Program-made: the position numbers and the translations under genes | NCBI GenBank assembly: GCA_946478895.1 | Contig: CAMLDY010000041.1 | Span: 1-20,929 of the forward strand | Direction: 5' to 3' | Length of the DNA: 20,929 nucleotides | Source: an uncultured Gemmatimonadota bacterium | GTDB taxonomy: Bacteria; Gemmatimonadota; Gemmatimonadetes; Gemmatimonadales; Gemmatimonadaceae | Notes under the pieces: model-generated | Seen by the model: the letters and a program-made list of their open reading frames with translations, nothing else | The model's database searches: none | What the model was told of the DNA's origin: nothing | Shown: positions 14,061-20,929 of the stretch, in pieces | How positions within the stretch are numbered: position 1 is the first letter of the stretch | How the letters are laid out: the number at the start of each line of letters is the position of its first letter

Positions 14061-14519
14061 ATGACTTTGGACCAGACTTCGGCAGCTCAGGGGAGCACCC
14101 CATGTGCTCTCCGTGCATTGTGTGTTGCCCGGCACTCCTATCTGAGTGAGCACATCGCCCGGTACTTCGCGGCGATGGGGTTGACCACCACCAACGTCGT
14201 CGGACTCGATTCGGCGGTTAGCGCCGCCTCCGATTGCGCGCCCGACATCGTGATCTGCGACTACGACGTGCTGGCTACGATTCCGCTGGAGGTGTGGGAG
14301 AACGACTCGCTGCTGTCGAATACTCCCGTGGTCGCTGTCAGTCTGACCAGGCACGCCGAGGAGCTGCATTTGCTCGACGTCAACGGCATCGCGGGATTCC
14401 TCTACCTCCCCACTCTCGAGGAAGCGCCGGCGCTCAGGGTTCTGCGGGCAGCGGCGACGCGCGCCAGGTACTCGCTCGGCCCCAACCTCACCGCGCCAAG
14501 GGCGATGGAGCGCGGTTAA
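14061..14519 (+). CDS. Degenerate receiver-domain protein upstream of sucA
   Basis: 152 residues with the alternating strand-helix pattern of a response-regulator receiver (about 17-135). An acceptor-like D67 sits in DIVICDYDVL at the end of a predicted strand. The acidic pair after the first strand is missing (LRALCVARHS) and the conserved lysine before proline is replaced by L116 (GFLYLPT), so normal Mg-dependent phosphorylation is unlikely. No output domain follows. Pseudo-receivers usually work by protein contact. It ends 10 nt before sucA and the two are probably co-transcribed. The start is uncertain: the open frame extends upstream to about 13941, but the added residues show no domain and overlap non-coding structure, so the ATG at 14061 is preferred. 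Recognition rests on overall pattern and is moderate. Confidence 0.7.
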   Translation: MTLDQTSAAQGSTPCALRALCVARHSYLSEHIARYFAAMGLTTTNVVGLDSAVSAASDCAPDIVICDYDVLATIPLEVWENDSLLSNTPVVAVSLTRHAEELHLLDVNGIAGFLYLPTLEEAPALRVLRAAATRARYSLGPNLTAPRAMERG

Positions 14520-14529
14520 ATTTAGGAGC

Positions 14530-17328
14530 ATGAGCTCGAACCCGATCACGGGCGTCTTCAACGACGGTTACATAAGCGAAGCGTACGAGGCGTACCGGCG
14601 TGACCCATCGTCGGTCGACGAATCGTGGCGCCAGTTTTTCCGATTTGCCGAAAGCCTCGGCGGCGCGCCGTCCCCCGCACCCGGACCGACAACAGCAGCG
14701 GGCCAACTGGATCCCGCTTTTCTTCGCGATGTCGCCGCGGCGGCTGAGCTGGTCGATGCCATCCGCAGCTACGGCCACCTTGCGGTACCACTCGATCCAC
14801 TCGGCACCCCGCCCGAAGGCACACCCGAGCTGACGCCGGAATTCCACGGCCTGAGCGAAGAACATCTCGCCAGCATTCCAGGCATCGTGCTCGGCGCGAA
14901 CGGTGGCAGCGCCGCCGACGTCGTCGCCAGGCTGCGTGAGCTGTACTCATCCCGAATCGGATTCGAGATCTCCCATCTCGGACGCGTCGAAGAACGCGAA
15001 TGGCTGCGCGAACAGATCGAGAGCGGCCGGCTCAACACGCCTCTGAGCGCGGAGGAAAAGAAGGCAATACTGCAGAGACTGACCGAAGTCGATGGACTGG
15101 AAAGATTTCTCGGACGCGCGTATCAGGGATATAAGCGCTTCTCGATCGAGGGCACCGATGTTCTGGTTCCAATGCTCGATGTCGCGATCGAAAGCGCTGC
15201 CGCGCACGGCGCGCGCGAAGTCGATCTCGCGATGGCGCATCGCGGCCGAATCAATGTGCTGGCGCACACCCTCGGCAAACCTTACGCGACCATCTTCGAG
15301 GAATTCGAGGGCAAGCACGCCGCGACCAACGCGGTGAGCGAGACGGGCGACGTCAAATATCACCTCGGCGCTACAGGCACCAGAAAGGTCGCCAATGGCG
15401 GCGAGGTCGAAGTCGTGCTCATCCCGAATCCGAGCCACCTCGAGGTGGTGAATCCGGTGCTGGAAGGTGTCGCGCGCGCGCGGCAGGTATTGGCGGGCGA
15501 CGGTGAGCGCGACGAGTCGGCGGTGGTGCCGATCTGCGTGCACGGTGACGCCGCGTTCCCGGGCGAAGGAGTGGTGCCCGAGACGTTCAATCTGTCCGGC
15601 CTCAACGGTTTCAGGACTGGTGGCACGCTCCACATCATCGTCAACAACCAGGTCGGCTTCACCACTGATCCGATCGATGCGCGATCGACGCGCTATGCGA
15701 GCGATCTCGCCAAGGGATTCGAGGTGCCAATCGTCCACGTCAACGCCGACGACGCCGAGTCGTGCGTGCACGTTGTGCGTCTGGGCATCGAGTATCGCGC
15801 CAGGTTTGGCAAGGATTTCCTGATCGACGTCGTCGGCTACCGGCGTCACGGTCACAACGAGACCGACGAGCCGGCGTTCACCCAGCCCGAGCTGTACAAG
15901 AAGATCCGATCGCATCCTTCGCCGCGCGAAGTCTGGGGTAGCCGGCTGGTTGCCGAAGGGGTGGTGACGGAGGACGACGTGAAGCGGCTCGACGCCGAAG
16001 CCGCCGCCAACTTCGATCGCATCCAGACGGCAATGAAGGCGGGCGAGATCCACCCGCCGGAATACAATCCGGCCAAAGCGGCGCAGGCCGATCAGTCGGG
16101 CGCCGGCAGTGGTGACACCGCGGTGAGCGCGGACATTCTCCGCGAACTCAACGACCGACTCCTCAAGTGGCCGGCGACGCTGAAGGTGAATCCGCGACTG
16201 GCGAAGACCCTCGCGCGTCGCGCCGATGCGATGGGCGAGGCGGGCGGCATCGATTGGGGTCACGCCGAGGCGCTGGCGTTCGCGTCGCTCCTGACTGAAG
16301 GCACATCGGTGCGGCTGTCGGGTCAGGATTCGCAGCGCGCGACGTTCTCGCATCGTCAGGCGGTGCTCCACGATTCAGAGACGGGCGAGACTTACGTTCC
16401 GCTCGAGCACGTCACCGACGGCTCGGGCGAGAAAGCAGCGCGGATCGAAGTGCACAACAGTCCGCTGTCGGAGACGGCAGTGCTCGGCTTCGAGTACGGC
16501 TACAGCACGGCGGCAGAGAACACTCTGGTGTTGTGGGAAGCGCAGTACGGCGATTTCGTGAATGTCGCGCAGCCGATCATCGACCAGTTCATCGCTGCCG
16601 ACCGGGCGAAGTGGGGACAGGACTCGTCGCTGGTTCTGCTCCTGCCGCACGGCTACGAAGGACAAGGTCCCGAACATTCGAGCGCGCGGCTCGAGCGGTT
16701 CCTGCAACTGTGCGCCGAGGGAAACCAGCGCGTCGCGTATCCGTCGACGCCGGCGCAGTACTTCCACATCCTGCGGCGACAGGCGCAGCTATACGAGCGT
16801 CGCCCGCTGATTCTGATGCAGCCCAAGAGCCTGCTGCGTCTTCCGGAAGCGGCATCGAAGCTCACCGATCTGACGAGCGGGGCGTTCCGCCCGGTGATCG
16901 ACGATCCGGTTGCATCCAATTCGAGAGAGTCAGTGACTCGTCTGGTCTTCTGCACGGGCAAGATCTATTACGATCTCGCGACCAAGCGCGCGCCGCACGT
17001 GGCGCTGGTGCGGGTCGAAGAGCTTTATCCGTGGCCGGGCAATCAGGTGGCGGAGATCGTCGACTTGTATCCTGAGATCGAGGAAGTGGTGTGGGCGCAG
17101 GAAGAGCCGAAAAATCAGGGCGCGTGGTCGTACGTGTCGCCGCGGCTCAGGGTGTCGACTGGCAATGCGCTGCTGACGCGTTATGTGGGCCGCCCCGATC
17201 GAGCCAGTCCGGCGGAAGGCTACGCCGAGGCGCACAAGAAGGAGCAGGAGCGCATCGTGGCGGAAGTGAACGCGCCGATGCAGCAGCTGCCCGGCGTGAA
17301 ACGCCGCGGGATGGCGGTCAAAACCTGA
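14530..17328 (+). CDS. sucA: 2-oxoglutarate dehydrogenase E1 component
   Basis: 932 residues, the usual full length (E. coli SucA 933). It is the thiamine-diphosphate-dependent decarboxylase of the 2-oxoglutarate dehydrogenase complex in the TCA cycle. Seen: the E2-binding N-terminal tail (NDGYISEAYEAYRRDP, 11-26), MAHRGRINVL (from 235), GDVKYHLG, the metal/ThDP motif GDAAFPGEGVVPET (from 339), NNQVGFTT (372-379), RRHGHNETDEPAFTQPELY (438-456), and a complete transketolase-like and C-terminal domain including GPEHSSAR and EEPKNQGAW. Two oddities: the E2 and E3 genes (sucB, lpd) do not follow, and the only purine-rich motif, AGGAG, ends just 1 nt before the ATG, too close for normal pairing. 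TAAATT at 14517-14522 could be a -10 for a leaderless start. E1-only function or assembly with unlinked E2/E3 is inferred. Confidence 0.97.
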   Translation: MSSNPITGVFNDGYISEAYEAYRRDPSSVDESWRQFFRFAESLGGAPSPAPGPTTAAGQLDPAFLRDVAAAAELVDAIRSYGHLAVPLDPLGTPPEGTPELTPEFHGLSEEHLASIPGIVLGANGGSAADVVARLRELYSSRIGFEISHLGRVEEREWLREQIESGRLNTPLSAEEKKAILQRLTEVDGLERFLGRAYQGYKRFSIEGTDVLVPMLDVAIESAAAHGAREVDLAMAHRGRINVLAHTLGKPYATIFEEFEGKHAATNAVSETGDVKYHLGATGTRKVANGGEVEVVLIPNPSHLEVVNPVLEGVARARQVLAGDGERDESAVVPICVHGDAAFPGEGVVPETFNLSGLNGFRTGGTLHIIVNNQVGFTTDPIDARSTRYASDLAKGFEVPIVHVNADDAESCVHVVRLGIEYRARFGKDFLIDVVGYRRHGHNETDEPAFTQPELYKKIRSHPSPREVWGSRLVAEGVVTEDDVKRLDAEAAANFDRIQTAMKAGEIHPPEYNPAKAAQADQSGAGSGDTAVSADILRELNDRLLKWPATLKVNPRLAKTLARRADAMGEAGGIDWGHAEALAFASLLTEGTSVRLSGQDSQRATFSHRQAVLHDSETGETYVPLEHVTDGSGEKAARIEVHNSPLSETAVLGFEYGYSTAAENTLVLWEAQYGDFVNVAQPIIDQFIAADRAKWGQDSSLVLLLPHGYEGQGPEHSSARLERFLQLCAEGNQRVAYPSTPAQYFHILRRQAQLYERRPLILMQPKSLLRLPEAASKLTDLTSGAFRPVIDDPVASNSRESVTRLVFCTGKIYYDLATKRAPHVALVRVEELYPWPGNQVAEIVDLYPEIEEVVWAQEEPKNQGAWSYVSPRLRVSTGNALLTRYVGRPDRASPAEGYAEAHKKEQERIVAEVNAPMQQLPGVKRRGMAVKT

Positions 17329-17345
17329 GCAGCATCGTCCGACAA

Positions 17346-19661
17346 GTGAAACGGGCAGCACCTGTCGCCGCACTGACCGCGGTGGCGGCGCTGGTTCTGG
17401 CGCCGTCGGTCGCGCGCGCGCAGGGCATCTATCCATCGACGGCAAGCGTGGTGATTCAGAACGCGCCGGAGCGGATGCGAGTCCTCTGGATCGCGGCGCA
17501 TCCCGACGATGAGGATACTCAGCTCATTGCGTGGCTGGCGCGCGGCCGCCGGGTCGAAACCGCGTACCTGTCGCTCACCCGCGGCGACGGCGGGCAGAAT
17601 CTGATCGGTAACGAGCTCGGCGAGGCCCTCGGCGTAATTCGCACTGAGGAGCTGCTTGCGGCTCGGCGGATCGACGGCGCGCACCAGTACTTCGCGCGCG
17701 GCTACGATTTCGGGTTCTCGAAGACCGCTGACGAGACGCGGAAGCACTGGCCGCAGGATTCTCTGCTGAACGATGTAGTGACGGTGATGCGCGCGTTCAG
17801 GCCGCACATCGTGATCACGACTTTCTCGGGAACTCCGCGCGACGGCCATGGCCAGCACCAGATCTCGGCGATCGTGGCGCGGCAGGCGTACGATCTCGCC
17901 GCCGACACGGTGCGGTTTCCGGTGCGCGTGTTCGGAACACCGTGGACGCCGCTCAAGTTCTACAGGCTGGCGCGATTTTCCCCGCAGGACAGGACGATCG
18001 CGATCAACGTCGGCGAGTACGATCCGTATCTTGGGATGTCGTACCAGGAGATCGCTGCCGACAGCAGGTCGCAGCACAAGTCGCAGGGCGAGGGAACGCT
18101 GCGTCGCAAGGGAGTCGTCTGGGATTACCTGACGCGCGAGGATTCGCGGGTACCCGCGCCGGCGCCGAAGGACGAACAGTCGATTTTCGCGGGGCTCGAC
18201 ACCACGAAGCTGCTGGTGCAGGACGGACGCGTGACGCCGCCGCAGCTGCCGTCACCGATCGCAGTGGAGGCGGTCGCGGATCGGCGCGCGGTTGCGGTTG
18301 GCGATTCAGCGCGGATCACGATGACGGTCTACAATCGTGGACGCGTGCCGGTGGTGATCTCGCCGGTGGAATTCCAGCGAGTCACGGTTGCCCCGGACTC
18401 GAGCTATCGCTGGACCGAGTGGCTGGTTGGCAAGGAGATCACCCAGCCGTGGTGGCTGGCGCAGCCACGGAACGGCGATCTGTTCACGCCGAAGATCGAC
18501 GGCATCTCCGAGGACGAACGGGAGCGTCGGAGCTGGGCCCATGTCACCGTGCAGCCGGTCGGCGGGGCGCAGATGGAGATCTCGTCGCCGATCGTTTTCC
18601 ACTACGTCGATCGGGTGCGTGGCGACGTGCAACAGCCGTTGATCGTAGCGCCCGGAATCTCGATCACTCTGGAGCAGGCGGTGGCGATGGCGCGTGCCAA
18701 CGGACCGTTCAATCAGCTGGTCAGGACGACGCTGCGCTCGGCAATGTCCGACACCGTGCCGGTGACGGTGACGCTAACGTTGCCGCGGGGTCTGAGGGCG
18801 GATTCGCTGTCGCGCACGGTGACGATGGCGCCGGGCAGTGTCAGGACGCTGGCGTTCAGAGTGCGGGGAACGCTGCCGCGCGGCAGCCACTCGATAACTG
18901 CCACCGCGTCGGCGAAGGGCCGGGCGTTCCGTTCCGGATACATCCCTATCGACTATCCCCACATCGATCCGCAGCGCATTTACCGGCCGTCGACGCTGGC
19001 GATCAACGCCGTCGACATCGCCTTGCCGCCACGACTCAATGTCGCGTACATCCCGGGCGTTGGCGACAACGTCGCGCCGGTGCTGCAGCAGCTCGGCGTC
19101 CCGCTCACCATCATCGATCCCGACGACATTCCGCAGACCGATCTCAGCAGGTTCACGACGATCGTCGTCGGCCCCCGCGCGTATCAGGCGAGCGCAAGCC
19201 TGCAGAGCAACAACGACTACCTGCTCTCCTATGTACGGAACGGTGGACGGATGGTGGTGCAGTACGGCCAGGGAGAGATGCAGCGCCCGGGGATCATGCC
19301 GTACCCGATTACGCTCAAGCAGCCGGCGGAGCGGGTGACGGACGAGAACGCGCCCGTCGCCTTTACCGATCCGAAATCGCCGCTGCTCAACGCACCGAAT
19401 AAAATCACCCAGGAAGATTTCAGGGACTGGGTGCAGGAGCGGGCGACATACATGCCGAGCACTTTCGATTCGCACTATCGGACAATGCTGGCGATGAACG
19501 ATCCGGGCGAGCAGCCGAATCGGGCCGCGATTCTCGCCGCCGCTTATGGGCGGGGCACGTACATCTACGTGCCGCTGGCGCTGTTCCGGCAGTTGCCCGC
19601 GGGCGTGCCCGGTGGCGCGCGGATCTTCGCCAACCTGCTCGGCGGCAACACCATAAAATGA
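17346..19661 (+). CDS. Secreted PIG-L (LmbE-like) family deacetylase with C-terminal extension
   Basis: 771 residues from GTG 17346. Seen: a signal peptide (1-26; basic start, Ala/Val/Leu core, ARA cleavage site), the zinc motif AHPDDE (51-56; H52, D54, D55) and the later metal ligand region DGHGQHQ (H171). Family blocks include SLTRGDGGQNLIGNELGEALG (76-96) and SQHKSQGEG (242-250). PIG-L enzymes hydrolyse N-acetyl groups on amino-sugar-containing substrates (GlcNAc-PI, mycothiol precursor, lincosamide intermediates). After the catalytic domain come a beta-rich segment like NEW3/CARDB (about 310-520) and a Rossmann-like GATase/ThuA-like segment (about 560-640). The GTG was chosen because it begins an intact signal peptide 17 nt after the sucA stop; no good ribosome site is seen. 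It overlaps the next gene as ATGA. The substrate is unknown. Confidence 0.88.
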   Translation: MKRAAPVAALTAVAALVLAPSVARAQGIYPSTASVVIQNAPERMRVLWIAAHPDDEDTQLIAWLARGRRVETAYLSLTRGDGGQNLIGNELGEALGVIRTEELLAARRIDGAHQYFARGYDFGFSKTADETRKHWPQDSLLNDVVTVMRAFRPHIVITTFSGTPRDGHGQHQISAIVARQAYDLAADTVRFPVRVFGTPWTPLKFYRLARFSPQDRTIAINVGEYDPYLGMSYQEIAADSRSQHKSQGEGTLRRKGVVWDYLTREDSRVPAPAPKDEQSIFAGLDTTKLLVQDGRVTPPQLPSPIAVEAVADRRAVAVGDSARITMTVYNRGRVPVVISPVEFQRVTVAPDSSYRWTEWLVGKEITQPWWLAQPRNGDLFTPKIDGISEDERERRSWAHVTVQPVGGAQMEISSPIVFHYVDRVRGDVQQPLIVAPGISITLEQAVAMARANGPFNQLVRTTLRSAMSDTVPVTVTLTLPRGLRADSLSRTVTMAPGSVRTLAFRVRGTLPRGSHSITATASAKGRAFRSGYIPIDYPHIDPQRIYRPSTLAINAVDIALPPRLNVAYIPGVGDNVAPVLQQLGVPLTIIDPDDIPQTDLSRFTTIVVGPRAYQASASLQSNNDYLLSYVRNGGRMVVQYGQGEMQRPGIMPYPITLKQPAERVTDENAPVAFTDPKSPLLNAPNKITQEDFRDWVQERATYMPSTFDSHYRTMLAMNDPGEQPNRAAILAAAYGRGTYIYVPLALFRQLPAGVPGGARIFANLLGGNTIK

Positions 19662-20692
19662 GACGAGCACTGCGCTTTGCCGCGGCGCTGGCGATGTGCC
19701 TGTCGGCGTGCAGCTCCGACAATCGCAAGGTGCTGATCGTCTATTCGCCCCATGGTAAGGAGCTGCTCGACTACTTCGAGAAAGCATTCGAGAAAGCGCA
19801 CCCGGACGTCGACGTGCAGTGGGTGGACATGGGGTCGCAGGAAGTCCTGGAGCGCGTGAGGGCGGAGAAGCCGAATCCGCAGGCCGACGTGTGGTTCGGC
19901 GCACCCGCCGAGGCGTTCGATCGGGCGACGAAGGAAAATCTGCTGCAGCCTTACAAGCCGACGTGGGCGGATGCGATCGACGCCGAGGGTCGCGACGCGA
20001 ACAGCAACTGGTACGGGACGTATCTGACGCCCGAGGTGATCGGTTACAATCGCGAGGCGGTGAGCGACGCCGAGGCGCCGAAGGACTGGGACGATCTGAT
20101 CGATCCGAAGTGGAAGGGAAAGATAGTGATCCGCGATCCGATCGCGTCGGGAACGATGCGCGCGATTTTCGGGGCGATCGTGGCGCGGTCGGTTGCGCAA
20201 ACGGGGAAGCCCGATGCAGGCTATGATTGGCTGCGGAAGCTCGACGCAAATACCCGGGAGTACACCCTGAATCCGACGATCCTCTATCAGAAGCTGGGGC
20301 GGCAGGAAGGCGTGGTGACGATGTGGGACATGCCTGACTTCGCGACGCTGGAGCAGCGGACGCGGATTCCGATCAAGTACGTCATACCAAAGAGCGGCAC
20401 GCCATTGCTGGTGGATGGGATCGGGATCGTGCGCGGTACGAAGCACCAGAAAGAGGCGGAGGAGTACTACGAATTCGTGACGACGCCGGAAGCGATGATC
20501 GCGGCGGCGGATTCGTTTCTGCGGATTCCGGCGCGGAAGGACATTCCGGTGGAGAAGCTGCCGTCGTGGATTCGCGACGCGATGTCGCAGATCAAGCCGA
20601 TGCCAGTCGATCGTGAAGTGATGGCCGCGCACCTCGATGAGTGGATGAAGTACTGGGACGCGAACATCAGGAACCGCGGAAAGAACCAGTGA
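19658..20692 (+). CDS. ABC transporter solute-binding lipoprotein (Fe3+/AfuA-like class)
   Basis: 344 residues. A lipobox LSAC places the lipidated cysteine at C18, so this is an anchored binding protein. Seen: KVLIVYSPHGKELLDYFEKAF (24-44), DVDVQWVDMGSQEVLERV, ADVWFGAPAEAFDRA, WYGTYLTPEVIGYNREAV, WDDLIDPKWKGKIVIRDP, and EGVVTMWDMPDF. This order is typical of type II binding proteins of the ferric-iron, thiamine and aminoethylphosphonate group. The adjacent iron-liganding tyrosine pair of FbpA in the expected central position is not evident, so iron should not be assumed. ATG 19658 overlaps the deacetylase stop by 4 nt (ATGA), and the ATPase gene starts within its own stop (GTGA). The three genes are evidently one translationally coupled operon. 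Confidence 0.9.
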   Translation: MRRALRFAAALAMCLSACSSDNRKVLIVYSPHGKELLDYFEKAFEKAHPDVDVQWVDMGSQEVLERVRAEKPNPQADVWFGAPAEAFDRATKENLLQPYKPTWADAIDAEGRDANSNWYGTYLTPEVIGYNREAVSDAEAPKDWDDLIDPKWKGKIVIRDPIASGTMRAIFGAIVARSVAQTGKPDAGYDWLRKLDANTREYTLNPTILYQKLGRQEGVVTMWDMPDFATLEQRTRIPIKYVIPKSGTPLLVDGIGIVRGTKHQKEAEEYYEFVTTPEAMIAAADSFLRIPARKDIPVEKLPSWIRDAMSQIKPMPVDREVMAAHLDEWMKYWDANIRNRGKNQ

Positions 20693-20929
20693 GCGGCGCG
20701 CCGCAGGCGCGAAACGAAGCTCCATCCGGTAAGAGCGGCTCGCTCGCTCTGAACGGCGTCACGCGCCGGTTCGGCGATTTCACAGCCGTCGACAACATCT
20801 CTATCGAAGTGGGCGCGGGCGAACTCCTGGCGCTGGTGGGTGCGTCCGGCTCTGGCAAGACGACGACGCTGCGAATCGCAGCGGGCTACGAAGCACCGGA
20901 CAGCGGAACGGTAACTCTGGGTGGCGAAG
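20689..20929 (+). CDS. ABC transporter ATP-binding protein, truncated by window edge
   Basis: The first 80 codons are visible from GTG 20689, which overlaps the binding-protein stop (GTGA). After a variable leader (1-18) comes LALNGVTRRFGDFTAVDNISIEVGAGE with an aromatic A-loop residue (F28), then Walker A GASGSGKT (51-58) and the TLRIAAGYEAPDSGTV segment. This is the classic N-terminus of importer ATPases of the FbpC/PotA/UgpC class. The Q-loop, signature motif, Walker B and any C-terminal regulatory domain lie beyond 20929. A permease gene is expected downstream. Confidence 0.9.
   Translation, partial: MSGAPQARNEAPSGKSGSLALNGVTRRFGDFTAVDNISIEVGAGELLALVGASGSGKTTTLRIAAGYEAPDSGTVTLGGE

Noticed and set aside
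14947..16371. 474-codon open frame antisense to sucA
   Set aside because: Arg/His-rich translation typical of a GC-rich shadow frame, lying wholly within conserved sucA sequence.
17942..19402. 486-codon frame overlapping the deacetylase in another frame
   Set aside because: Same-strand shadow; Gly/Ala/Arg-rich with no recognisable motif.
18774..20249. Long antisense frames over the deacetylase and binding-protein genes (also 19565-20725)
   Set aside because: Low-complexity Arg/Ser/Pro-rich translations with no family similarity; the plus-strand genes have signal peptide, lipobox and coupling overlaps.

Overview
The window is GC-rich chromosomal DNA from a free-living bacterium with no phage, plasmid or insertion-sequence genes. 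The long PIG-L deacetylase with a C-terminal extension, the glycine-zipper lipoprotein, the very long poly-HAMP kinase and the overall composition fit Gemmatimonadota best. This is an inference from protein style; Acidobacteriota or a related phylum cannot be excluded.

Layout, left to right. (1) 1-3582, housekeeping: recQ on the minus strand, divergent from a THUMP-type RNA methyltransferase whose 3' end runs into a decaying 7-bp tandem repeat, then a MOSC-domain protein and a terminator. Positions 1-132 hold nothing I can support. (2) 3697-13130, a compact four-gene signalling operon: a 2212-residue soluble hybrid histidine kinase with an array of exact 92-residue HAMP units, then CheR-like, CheB-like (no receiver) and REC-HisKA-HATPase proteins. 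All are plus strand with overlaps of 16 and 4 nt and a 1-nt gap, so translation is probably coupled. No chemoreceptor, CheA or CheW is present. (3) 13144-13762, a monocistronic unit: near-consensus promoter, glycine-zipper lipoprotein, strong terminator. (4) 13763-14060, non-coding, dominated by a 175-nt imperfect inverted repeat. (5) 14061-17328: a degenerate receiver-domain protein followed 10 nt later by sucA (2-oxoglutarate dehydrogenase E1), without sucB or lpd. (6) 17346-20929: a secreted PIG-L family deacetylase, a solute-binding lipoprotein (ATGA overlap) and the start of an ABC ATPase (GTGA overlap), cut by the window edge.

How the genes work together. In region 2, the poly-HAMP kinase probably senses a cytoplasmic state through its HAMP array and GAF domain, signals through HisKA/HATPase and three receivers, and may be adapted by methylation through its own CheR/CheB pair. 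The fourth gene is a second kinase that could be regulated by phosphorylation of its own receiver. In region 6, the coupling suggests that a secreted deacetylase and an importer act on related compounds. The most notable items are the three-level periodicity of the HAMP array (about 46, 92 and 276 residues), the receptor-free CheR/CheB pairing, and the long inverted repeat at 13768-13942.
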